From positions 1-64,000 of the forward strand of contig JAPNUO010000009.1 in the NCBI GenBank assembly GCA_026627065.1: a DNA stretch of 64,000 bases. Reading direction: 5' to 3'. This document shows positions 8,931 through 15,801 of the stretch, one piece after another. The stretch is from Bacillota bacterium (GTDB lineage: Bacteria > Bacillota > Sulfobacillia > Sulfobacillales > Sulfobacillaceae). Within the stretch, counting starts at the first letter, position 1. Every line of letters starts with the position of its first letter. Under the pieces are notes generated by a model that searched no databases, was not told the origin of the DNA, and saw only the letters and a list, made by a program, of their open reading frames with translations. Made by a program: the position numbers and the translations under genes.

Positions 8931-10331
8931 TTAGATGTCCTGCGGTCCCCAAATGTGGTCGTGCGCCGGCGAGCGGTAGGATTCCTCGGCCTCGGGGCCG
9001 AGGCGAATGTACTTGAGCATCAGGCGCACTTCAAACAGGCCCATGATCAGGTAAAGAAGCGTAAACCCAATGTCCGTGGCGGCCACGCTGCCAATTGGGA
9101 CGGTGGGCGAAAGGCCGTCGGGGGTACGCTCGAGGCCAAACACGATCCATGGCTGCCGCCCCACCTCGGTCATGACCCATCCCATAATGTTGGCAATGAG
9201 CGGGAAGAGGACGCTCCACGACATCCAGCGAAGGTAGGCGGGGTGGCGGAAGAGGGTGCCTTGGCGGATCAGCCAGAGGCCCCACACGCTGAGCGCGGCC
9301 ATCAGAAATCCGAGAAAGATCATCAGGCGAAAGCTCCAGTAGGTGACAAAGACCGGGGGCACGTAATACCCGGGGCCATAGCGATGGACGTAAAGCCGTT
9401 GCAGCGCGCTGATGCCCAGCACGCGGCCGGTCAGCCGGTTGTAGGCCAAAATCGACAGCATGTCCGGGATGGGCAGGGAAAACCACGTATGATGGGTCAC
9501 AGGATTGAACAGGGAAATGATGCTCCAGGCGGCGTGCAATCCGCTGGTGTGCCATAAGGCTTCCGACGCCGCCATTTTCATCGGTTGGGCGACGATGAGG
9601 TGCTGCGCCTGCTCATGTCCGAGGACAATCACGAGAATGCTGCCGACTGCCGCAACCACCAGGCCCAGCTGGAACGGGGCCTGAAACCAGCTGCGGTAGG
9701 ACGCTTGATGAACCAAGAAGTAGGCGCTCACGCTCGCGACGAAAAAGCCTCCGGTGGTGAGCGCCGCAATCTCGACGTGGGGAAATTCCACCCACAGCTG
9801 GGGATTGCCGAGGAGGGCAAAAAAGTTGGTCATTTCCGCATGGTGATGGATGACGCGGTACCCCACCGGCTCCTGCATGAAGGAGTTGGCGGTGAGAATC
9901 CAAAAGGCCGACAGGCTGGTGCCAATGGCCACCAGCCACATGGTCCAGGCGTGCATGCGGGGCGAGAGCCGGTCCCAGCCAAAGATCCAGAGGCCAATAA
10001 AGGTCGACTCCAGGAAAAAGGCGGCCAGCGCCTCGACGGCCAAGGGCGCTCCAAACACGTCGCCCACAAACCGCGAATAGTTGGACCAGTTCATGCCAAA
10101 CTGAAATTCTTGCAGAATGCCGGTGACGACGCCGACAGCGAAGTTGATGAGAAAGAGCCGCCCAAAAAAGTCGAGGATCTTTTTGTCCTCCAGCTTTTGG
10201 GTCCGCCAGTAGCGGGTCTCCAAAATGGCCAGCATCACAGCAGTGCCGATGGTGATGGGCACGAATAAAAAGTGGTAGATGGTCATGGTGCCGAATTGCA
10301 GCCGTGCCAGTCCTAACCGTGTCACCGTCAA
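8931..10331 (-). CDS. cydA: Cytochrome bd quinol oxidase subunit I (copy 1)
   Basis: A CydA of about 466 residues. It has the haem-ligand region TIYHFLFVP at the N-terminus, GHEQAQ..., PMKMAASEA (Lys and Glu of the quinol site spaced as in the family) and GRQPW near the C-terminus. The frame opens with TTG at 10331 (MTVTRLGL), and a GTG at 10325 is an alternative; the G-rich stretch upstream could serve either. It is highly similar along its whole length to the second copy at 31484-32884. It heads the cydA-cydB-flavoprotein operon. Confidence 0.93.
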   Translation of the reverse strand: MTVTRLGLARLQFGTMTIYHFLFVPITIGTAVMLAILETRYWRTQKLEDKKILDFFGRLFLINFAVGVVTGILQEFQFGMNWSNYSRFVGDVFGAPLAVEALAAFFLESTFIGLWIFGWDRLSPRMHAWTMWLVAIGTSLSAFWILTANSFMQEPVGYRVIHHHAEMTNFFALLGNPQLWVEFPHVEIAALTTGGFFVASVSAYFLVHQASYRSWFQAPFQLGLVVAAVGSILVIVLGHEQAQHLIVAQPMKMAASEALWHTSGLHAAWSIISLFNPVTHHTWFSLPIPDMLSILAYNRLTGRVLGISALQRLYVHRYGPGYYVPPVFVTYWSFRLMIFLGFLMAALSVWGLWLIRQGTLFRHPAYLRWMSWSVLFPLIANIMGWVMTEVGRQPWIVFGLERTPDGLSPTVPIGSVAATDIGFTLLYLIMGLFEVRLMLKYIRLGPEAEESYRSPAHDHIWGPQDI

Positions 10332-10401
10332 CCCCCCATTGAGGTCAATCCGAGGGTACGCCCCAAGGGGCGCTCCAACTGTGTGCCGTAAGCGAGAAAG
10401 A

Positions 10402-10424
10402 AAGCCGGGTCCAGGACCCGGCTT
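10402..10424 (-). terminator. Intrinsic terminator of the cotF-like gene
   Basis: A perfect 11-bp inverted repeat (AAGCCGGGTCC / GGACCCGGCTT) lies just past the coat gene stop at 10440. On the minus strand it is followed by TTTCTTTCTC, so it fits a rho-independent terminator for that gene. It also separates it from cydA. Confidence 0.75.
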
Positions 10425-10439
10425 CGCGCGTAGGGCGGG

Positions 10440-11036
10440 CTAGGAGGGAATGTCGGCCGGGCGCACCCAGTTGGGTTCAAATTCGCCATAGACGGTCCGC
10501 TGGCTGTGGTTTTGCTGAAACCACCGCTCGGCGCTTTCGTTTGCCTCCAAGGGCACGTACCAGCCTTTTTGCTCCATGTATCTGAAGAACTCGTAGGCCG
10601 AATCCAGGTAAAACCGGCTCATTTCGGAAAAGGCGCGGCGCAACCCGACGTGGCTGGCTTCGGTGGCTGCCCAAATGGTGCGGATGGCCATGTTCTTCGC
10701 GCAGCTCAAGCAGTCGGCGGCAATGGTGCGGGCGCTGAAAAAGCCGGCCTGGACTTGAGGACGGACTGGGCTCGGCGCCTGTTGAGGGAGGCCTTTGGGC
10801 CGTCCGCTTAACCCGCCGTCCATGTTTTCAAAGCGGCGGTCGAGGGATTCGCCGCTCGCGAGGTCGATGAGTTCCTGGTAGTGGGCTTGGGCTTTTTGAT
10901 AGGCGTGGTGGAGCATGGTGCTCAGGTGCGGGTCGTCGACAAAGCTTTGGTAGGCCGTGAGTTTGGCGACATCGGTGGCCAAGCTGTCGGCAATCTCGTG
11001 GATGGACAAAAGCTCGGCCGGCGTGAGTTTCGGCAT
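10440..11036 (-). CDS. CotF-type spore coat protein
   Basis: A 198-residue protein. It starts with a helical region (TPAELLSIHEIADSLATDVAKL), has a Pro/Gly-rich linker around residues 75-95, and ends in a second helical bundle with DCLSCAKNMA and Y.FFRYMEQKGWYVPLEA. The MEQKGWY.P pattern and the two-bundle ferritin-like layout are those of CotF/YhcQ-like coat proteins. The ATG has a strong CGAAGGAGGATTTTC leader. Its own terminator lies at 10402-10424, so it is probably monocistronic and expressed during sporulation (inference). Confidence 0.8.
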   Translation of the reverse strand: MPKLTPAELLSIHEIADSLATDVAKLTAYQSFVDDPHLSTMLHHAYQKAQAHYQELIDLASGESLDRRFENMDGGLSGRPKGLPQQAPSPVRPQVQAGFFSARTIAADCLSCAKNMAIRTIWAATEASHVGLRRAFSEMSRFYLDSAYEFFRYMEQKGWYVPLEANESAERWFQQNHSQRTVYGEFEPNWVRPADIPS

Positions 11037-11118
11037 GAAAATCCTCCTTCGTCTGTCAGGCTCTGGGTACCGTGCGTAGCTTGCGCAGAGGATGATGCCT
11101 TTATGCGCCGATGCGCTT

Positions 11119-11520
11119 TCAGAAGCCGAAAAATCCTGTGCTCAGACCCCGACCCAACATTGCCCAAAGGAAGACATTGAGCGCGAACAAAATCCATTTG
11201 GGGTTCACTTGCCATCCGCCGAGGATGTCTTTGGGATCCCGGTCCGGCCCGAATGCCCCTAAGAGGATAATGGCGAGGAGGGCGAGCGCCCCGTACAGGA
11301 GGTGCAGCGGGTCCTTGGGGCGGTGACCGGTCAGGTAAAGGGTCACACCGGCCAGCGCCAACACGACCGTAATCCACTGGGCAAGGCGCTCCCACCGCCA
11401 GAAGGCGCGAGGCAGGCTCTCGAAGGCGGGAATGCGCAGCACGATGATGGATAAAATCCCGGACAATACAAAGGCCGCCAAGCCGGCTCCGACATGAATC
11501 CACAAGATGACGTGAGACAT
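11119..11520 (-). CDS. Small four-span membrane protein
   Basis: A 133-residue hydrophobic protein starting MSHVILWIHVGAGLAAFV, with about four predicted spans and a short loop GHRPKDPLHLLYG. I do not recognise a named family with certainty. His residues in spans 1 and 2 recall small haem-binding or DUF-type respiratory membrane proteins, but this is only an impression. The ATG at 11520 has AAAGGGGG six bases upstream. It sits between the coat gene and the cytochrome b operon, on the same strand but with its own leader. Confidence 0.6.
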   Translation of the reverse strand: MSHVILWIHVGAGLAAFVLSGILSIIVLRIPAFESLPRAFWRWERLAQWITVVLALAGVTLYLTGHRPKDPLHLLYGALALLAIILLGAFGPDRDPKDILGGWQVNPKWILFALNVFLWAMLGRGLSTGFFGF

Positions 11521-11587
11521 CAAAATCCCCCTTTATCACAGCGCGTGCCCTGTTAATAGTCCGATGGTAACAGATTCCTGACGGAAC

Positions 11588-11625
11588 GCGGAAAAAAATA
11601 GGCAGCTATCGCGCGGATAGCTGCC
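11588..11625 (-). terminator. Intrinsic terminator of the cytochrome b operon
   Basis: GGCAGCTATC and GATAGCTGCC form a 10-bp stem with a 5-base loop at 11601-11625. On the minus strand this is followed by TATTTTTTTCC. It lies 15 bp after the last gene of the cytochrome b operon and is a textbook rho-independent terminator. Confidence 0.85.
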
Positions 11626-11639
11626 GAGACTTTAACGCA

Positions 11640-11840
11640 CTAGTGCTGCGCCTTGTGCTTTCGGAGCGGTGCCATGACGCCGAGGGCAATGAAGGCGCCC
11701 AACAGAATTTCGAACACGCCGATGGCCATCTCCGGCACGCTGAGCTCCACGAACCCCATGCTGAGGGTGCCAAAGCCGATGATGCCCAGAACACTGCCGA
11801 CGCTCATTCGGAGAAGACTCCACACTTGCTTAGGACGCAT
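11640..11840 (-). CDS. Small two-span membrane protein of the cytochrome b operon
   Basis: A 66-residue protein with two hydrophobic segments (about residues 12-32 and 36-57) and basic ends (MRPKQVW, LRKHKAQH). A good GGAGGAAGGAGG site precedes its ATG, which overlaps the end of the upstream cytochrome b-like subunit by 11 bases. I do not recognise a family. Its position as third gene in a b-type cytochrome operon suggests an accessory subunit or assembly factor. Confidence 0.6.
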   Translation of the reverse strand: MRPKQVWSLLRMSVGSVLGIIGFGTLSMGFVELSVPEMAIGVFEILLGAFIALGVMAPLRKHKAQH

Positions 11841-12807
11841 GTTCGCGGCCTCCTTCCTCCACGGCAGCCGGCGGGGTGTCCACCGGTTGATTCTTATAGA
11901 ACTCGCGCCAAATCAGGCGGTGTACGCCGAGGTAGCGGGGCAGGCGATTCCAGCCGGGAATCCATGGCGTCAGCGCCAGCGCCAGCCAGAAGAGAAAGCC
12001 GATGCTTAACGCTAAGGCGTCCGAGGCGCTGGAGTTGGCGACAAAGGGCCACTGGTAAATCCAGGTGGGGATGGTCATCCACCAGGCGCCGGGATACCCG
12101 TTGATGGCGGGGTGAATAATGCCCCAGTTCGGGCCCGCCATACTTTGGGTGGCGGGGTCGGTCTGAAGCGGCGTGCCCTGCAAGAACAAGACGTAGTTTT
12201 GGTTGTCAAAGCGCGTAATGACTTTGGGATTGCGAATCAGCGCGCCCGAGTACAGGCCGCTCTTACCGAGAGCCAAGGCGTCGTTTAAGAGGATGGGCAG
12301 CGGTCCGTAGTTTCCGGGCGGTGCCACCACGATGCCGTTTTTGTAGGTGGCATGTTGCAAAGCCTTGGTGTAGTTGGCCTCCCAGAGCGCCTGCTGGGCC
12401 TTTGAGGCGTGCTCAAAGGTTTTGAGCGCGGGCGCGATGGTGGGGTTGAGGGATTCGGCCATCTTGAGCGGCTTTATCACAAAGTCTTGGGCAGCGTTGA
12501 TGGGGTGCAAAATGCCCGCCCACTGCTGCAAAAAGCTTTCGACATTGCCGGTCCCGTGGTTGTACGGCGGCCCGTAGTTGGCAATCTGGCCCTGGCCGTC
12601 CAGGGCGCGGAGCACCACCTCTTCAAATTGCACCGGGTGCGCGGTGGAATAGCCTTTTATGGTCAGCGGCTGCTTCTCCGGCAGGTTGAACAAGATGGAC
12701 GCCAAGAGCACCACGACAATCACGATGGCCAGGGTGGAAAACAGGTGTTTGACGAAATCCTCGGGCACCATGCGGTAATTTTTGACGACGTCGTCGCGCG
12801 GGTTCAT
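11830..12807 (-). CDS. Cytochrome b complex second subunit (C-terminal, subunit IV-like position)
   Basis: A 325-residue protein. It has a membrane span near residues 22-42 and a long extracytoplasmic domain of about 200 residues (rich in PPGNYGP, IHPINAAQ, GPNWGIIHP). One or two spans (LALSIGFLFWLALALTPW) and a cytoplasmic tail follow. It occupies the place of the PetD/cytochrome b C-terminal subunit but shows no PEWY motif, so it is an atypical partner. The ATG overlaps the cytochrome b6 stop (ATGA), indicating translational coupling. Function as quinol-oxidising complex subunit is inferred from context. Confidence 0.55.
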   Translation of the reverse strand: MNPRDDVVKNYRMVPEDFVKHLFSTLAIVIVVVLLASILFNLPEKQPLTIKGYSTAHPVQFEEVVLRALDGQGQIANYGPPYNHGTGNVESFLQQWAGILHPINAAQDFVIKPLKMAESLNPTIAPALKTFEHASKAQQALWEANYTKALQHATYKNGIVVAPPGNYGPLPILLNDALALGKSGLYSGALIRNPKVITRFDNQNYVLFLQGTPLQTDPATQSMAGPNWGIIHPAINGYPGAWWMTIPTWIYQWPFVANSSASDALALSIGFLFWLALALTPWIPGWNRLPRYLGVHRLIWREFYKNQPVDTPPAAVEEGGREHAS

Positions 12808-13433
12808 GACGCGCTCCCTCCCTTTTCAGTCTGTCCCTTGACCTTGACGTTGGGGTAAGGCGGCACCACGCTCTTGGTGCGCACGCGCGTGATGTGCAGC
12901 GCGATGACGATAGTGAGCAGCAGCGGAAGGACAACCACGTGCATGCCGAACATTTGCCCCGAGTTGGCCAGGTTAACCCAGCCCAGTCCCATGGCGTTCA
13001 GTCCGTCCTTGGCCTGAACGATATTCCATTCCGAATACAAGTCGCCGTTGATGAGAAACCCGGTGAAGGCGGTGGGAATGGCGATGAGGAAGGCAATGGC
13101 GCCTAACAGCCACGTGAGCCCGCGGCCGCCGCGCCAAGCTCCCGTAAAGAAGACTCGCCATAAGTGCAACATCATAAAGAAGAAGAAAGCTTGCACCCCC
13201 CAAAAGTGGACGGCGGCGATGAAGCGCATGGCACTGTTATAGGACCAGGAGTCCGGCCCGTTCATGGCCAAGAGAATGCCGGACAGCACCAAGACGACAA
13301 AGCTGGACGCGGTGAGCGACCCGAGCATATACATAAAACCTTGGGCGTATTCCGGCATTTCGGTGGGCAGCCAGGTTTCGGCGGACATGACTTCGCTCAG
13401 CATGCGCTTGGAAGCGGTGGTCCAGTTCGCCAT
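12804..13433 (-). CDS. Cytochrome b6-type subunit (N-terminal cytochrome b)
   Basis: A 209-residue, four-span cytochrome b core. It has paired histidines for two b haems: VHFWGVQ and MLHLWRVFFTG on one span, GMHVVVLPL and ALHITRVR on the other. The loop FTGFLINGDLYSEWN resembles the b6 Qo-side region. It would oxidise quinol in a bc-type complex. The ATG at 13433 follows GAAAGAGGGG. The upstream 30-residue peptide gene ends 54 bp before it. No Rieske or cytochrome c gene is adjacent. Confidence 0.85.
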   Translation of the reverse strand: MANWTTASKRMLSEVMSAETWLPTEMPEYAQGFMYMLGSLTASSFVVLVLSGILLAMNGPDSWSYNSAMRFIAAVHFWGVQAFFFFMMLHLWRVFFTGAWRGGRGLTWLLGAIAFLIAIPTAFTGFLINGDLYSEWNIVQAKDGLNAMGLGWVNLANSGQMFGMHVVVLPLLLTIVIALHITRVRTKSVVPPYPNVKVKGQTEKGGSAS

Positions 13434-13487
13434 TGGATATCCCCTCTTTCTTCAGTGAATCGCGTCCGAAAATGGTCCGCTTGACGG

Positions 13488-13580
13488 TCAGTGGCGCCGA
13501 CGCACCGGCAAGAACAGGCCAATCACAAAGGTCAGCACCATCAACCCTTCGACGATGAAGTTGCCCGATCCAGGAGACAT
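13488..13580 (-). CDS. 30-residue single-span micro-protein heading the cytochrome b operon
   Basis: ATG at 13580 and TGA at 13488-13490 encode 30 residues: MSPGSGNFIV, a hydrophobic span EGLMVLTFVIGLFLPV, and a basic end RRRH. An AAAGGAGGTTT ribosome binding site lies at ideal distance, far better than chance. The layout (outer short N-terminus, one span, positive inside end) resembles tiny respiratory or cytochrome subunits such as CydX or PetL/PetN in size only. It is upstream of and co-directional with the cytochrome b gene. A DevR-like operator lies 85 bp upstream. Confidence 0.65.
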   Translation of the reverse strand: MSPGSGNFIVEGLMVLTFVIGLFLPVRRRH

Positions 13581-13630
13581 GGTATAAACCTCCTTTGCCT
13601 GTTACTGTGTCTCATCATACGGATTACATA

Positions 13631-13654
13631 CCCAACGCCCCATGGGCAGTTGGG
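13631..13654. promoter_or_regulatory. 24-bp imperfect palindrome upstream of the cytochrome b operon
   Basis: CCCAAC...GTTGGG arms enclose GCCCCATGGGC, giving about 20 matching positions of 24. It lies 51 bp upstream of the micro-protein ATG, next to the DevR-like site at 13665. It could bind a dimeric regulator or fold in RNA; nothing identifies the factor. Confidence 0.4.
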
Positions 13655-13664
13655 AGGGTTTACG

Positions 13665-13680
13665 GGGGCCATTTGGTCAT
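13665..13680. promoter_or_regulatory. Putative DevR/DosR-like operator (site A)
   Basis: GGGGCC-ATTT-GGTCAT matches the shared GGGNCC/GGNCCC palindrome-like element in the left half and four bases of the right half. It lies 85 bp upstream of the 13580 start codon. A second partial half-site (GGGACCG) occurs at about 13687, toward the divergent gene at 13812. Confidence 0.5.
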
Positions 13681-13811
13681 AAAAAGAGGGACCGTTTGAC
13701 GCCTGCGGGGGGACGGCTAAGGCGTCATGATCATTACATGATTTCCGGGAAAAAGAGAGGAAATCGTAGGACGCGTCGAGTCGGACTCTGAGATGAAGGA
13801 GGTCAATCCTT

Positions 13812-14513
13812 ATGGCAGCGATCTTGTTTTGGGCCGCAGCGGCGCTTGCGGCGGTGTTTGCGGGGCTCATGGGACAGCGCGCGCGGTCCTCGTCCAGTCC
13901 CGTGTATCGATGGTGGCTCCTCTCGTTTGTTCTTTATGCCCTCGCCTTTAGCATGGAAGCACTCACGGTGGCCCACAATTGGCATGCGGTGTGGGAGTAT
14001 CAAATCTATATCGTCGCCTCTGCAGGGTTGGTCGGCACGATGTCGGTGGGCACCACCTACCTCGCCTTGCCGCGGAGCAAAGTGGCAACGGGCTATGCGA
14101 TTTACGTCGCGGCGGCGGTAGTCGCGCTGGCGGTGTTGACGGCGGCCTTTCCTCCCGTGCTTCACGGTAGCTGGCAAGCTTTGAACGCGGGCCAACATGC
14201 CATTGTCGGCCCCACCCAGGTCGCATACTTGCTGCTCTCCGCGGTGGGCGGGCCGGTGGTGGTCCTGGGGGCGCTATGGTCCTGGTGGAAGACGCGGCGG
14301 TACTACACCCTTTTCATTGCAGCAGGAGCGCTCATTCCCAGCCTCTCCGGCACGCTGGCGTCGCAAGGATTCGGGCTATTTTGGTTCCCGGTGCTGAACA
14401 TTGTGGGGCTGACCCTCATCTTCCTGGGATACGTCTACTCGCGGCCGCAGCCGGCCCCACAGGGGCTCCGGGTGGGATCCCTGGCGTCGGCGCACCAGAA
14501 GTCGTCATCATAA
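13812..14513 (+). CDS. Seven-span membrane protein of unknown function
   Basis: A 233-residue protein, almost entirely hydrophobic, with about seven predicted spans and a short hydrophilic C-terminus. The ATG follows ATGAAGGAGGTCAATCCTT, a strong site. No catalytic motif is evident and I cannot place it in a characterised family. It is transcribed divergently from the cytochrome b operon across a 231-bp region that carries the site-A operator, so co-regulation is possible. Confidence 0.65.
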   Translation: MAAILFWAAAALAAVFAGLMGQRARSSSSPVYRWWLLSFVLYALAFSMEALTVAHNWHAVWEYQIYIVASAGLVGTMSVGTTYLALPRSKVATGYAIYVAAAVVALAVLTAAFPPVLHGSWQALNAGQHAIVGPTQVAYLLLSAVGGPVVVLGALWSWWKTRRYYTLFIAAGALIPSLSGTLASQGFGLFWFPVLNIVGLTLIFLGYVYSRPQPAPQGLRVGSLASAHQKSSS

Positions 14514-14626
14514 CACGCCAAGCGGACAGTGCATCTGGGGTCTTCGGATCCTCGCGCGGTGCTCCCCGTTCTCGTTAAGGTGAAGGCGAAATCTCGGGCA
14601 AGAACACGGGAGGGAGAGGGTGCGCG

Positions 14627-15787
14627 ATGGGGAAGACCTCGGTGTTTGATCACATTGCGCGGGGATATGACGCCTGGAGCCGCCTATTGTCCGCCGACGG
14701 TATTCAGCGCTGGCATTACGATGCCTTGTTAGCGATGGACATCCGGCCTGGAGACCGCGTCCTGGACGTGGGAGCGGGGACGGGGACCAATACGCTGGCT
14801 ATGGCGCTCAAAGCGGGTCCGTCAGGCGCTGTGGTGGGGTTGGATCCCTCCCCGGCCATGCTAAGCGAAGCGGCCCGGCGGCGGCTCGAGCCGGGATCTG
14901 CTCCGATTCAGTGGGTGCAGGGCGTCGGGGAGGCGCTGCCATTTCCGGATCGGCATTTCGACGTGGTGACGGCGCAATTTTCCCTGCGCAACATGGATGA
15001 CTGGGTCCAAGGCCTGAAAGAAATGGTGCGCGTGCTCAAACCGGACGGGCGCCTCGTGATTCTGGACGTGGTGCAGCCGACCTTAACCCGCGGCGTGGTG
15101 GCCTGGCGCCTCCTCAGGCGCGTCACCGATCTGGTGGGGCGTGACGAGACGGCCGGATACCGGTGGCTGGGGGCATCGGTAGAACATGCGCCCACGGGGC
15201 CGGAACTCAAGGCGGAGGCGCGGGCGCTGGCCTTAACCAGCGTCTACGAGCGCCGTTGGCTGGGCGATTTGGTGCTGCTGATGGCGTTTAGAAAAACGGG
15301 GGCCGAGCAAGCGCTTCCTGTGACTCCCCCCCTTCCCCGCGTCGTCTGGGCAGTCGACGGATCGCTCACCGCCCTGTCCGCGGCGCGCCTCATGAACGCC
15401 TTGCTGGCGCCGGGCACGTTTATCGATATCGTCGCGGTGATGCCGCCCTTGGTGGCCGATGAAGGGGTCGTGGGCATCGACGAAGACAGCTGGCGCCATC
15501 ACGTTGAGAAAGCGGAGAGCCTCTTGGATGGCCAACGCTTTCACGTGACGCGCTACCTTGCGCGCGGCGATCCCGGCCCGGCCATCCTGGAATATGCTTT
15601 ACAAGTCCAGGCTTCTCTGGTTATTGTGGGCAATAAAGGTCGCTCCGCGCGGGCCGATCAGTGGGCCGGCAGTGTGACGCGCTTTCTGACCCAAAGCAGC
15701 GCTCGTCCGGTATGGGTGGTGCCGACTCCGCATGAAGAGGGGCTTCAAGAGGTGCCGAAGCGCGCGAGCGCCAAATCGCAGGCATAG
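14627..15787 (+). CDS. UbiE/MenG-like methyltransferase fused to a universal stress protein domain
   Basis: A 386-residue fusion. Residues 1-220 are a UbiE/menaquinone-type class I methyltransferase: VFDHIARGYDAWSRL, SAM motif VLDVGAGTGTN (45-55), ALPFPDRHFDVV, FSLRNM and VRVLKPDGRL. Residues about 230-370 are a USP domain: RVVWAVDGS at its start, LVIVGNKGRS and an ATP-loop-like GSVTRFL near the end. The domains are separated by a short Pro-rich linker, and no frameshift or stop is visible. The architecture suggests nucleotide-responsive methylation of a quinone or other substrate, but the substrate is unknown. It is followed 14 bp later by the Lon-like gene. Confidence 0.85.
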   Translation: MGKTSVFDHIARGYDAWSRLLSADGIQRWHYDALLAMDIRPGDRVLDVGAGTGTNTLAMALKAGPSGAVVGLDPSPAMLSEAARRRLEPGSAPIQWVQGVGEALPFPDRHFDVVTAQFSLRNMDDWVQGLKEMVRVLKPDGRLVILDVVQPTLTRGVVAWRLLRRVTDLVGRDETAGYRWLGASVEHAPTGPELKAEARALALTSVYERRWLGDLVLLMAFRKTGAEQALPVTPPLPRVVWAVDGSLTALSAARLMNALLAPGTFIDIVAVMPPLVADEGVVGIDEDSWRHHVEKAESLLDGQRFHVTRYLARGDPGPAILEYALQVQASLVIVGNKGRSARADQWAGSVTRFLTQSSARPVWVVPTPHEEGLQEVPKRASAKSQA

Positions 15788-15801
15788 AGGGGAAGAAGGA
15801 T

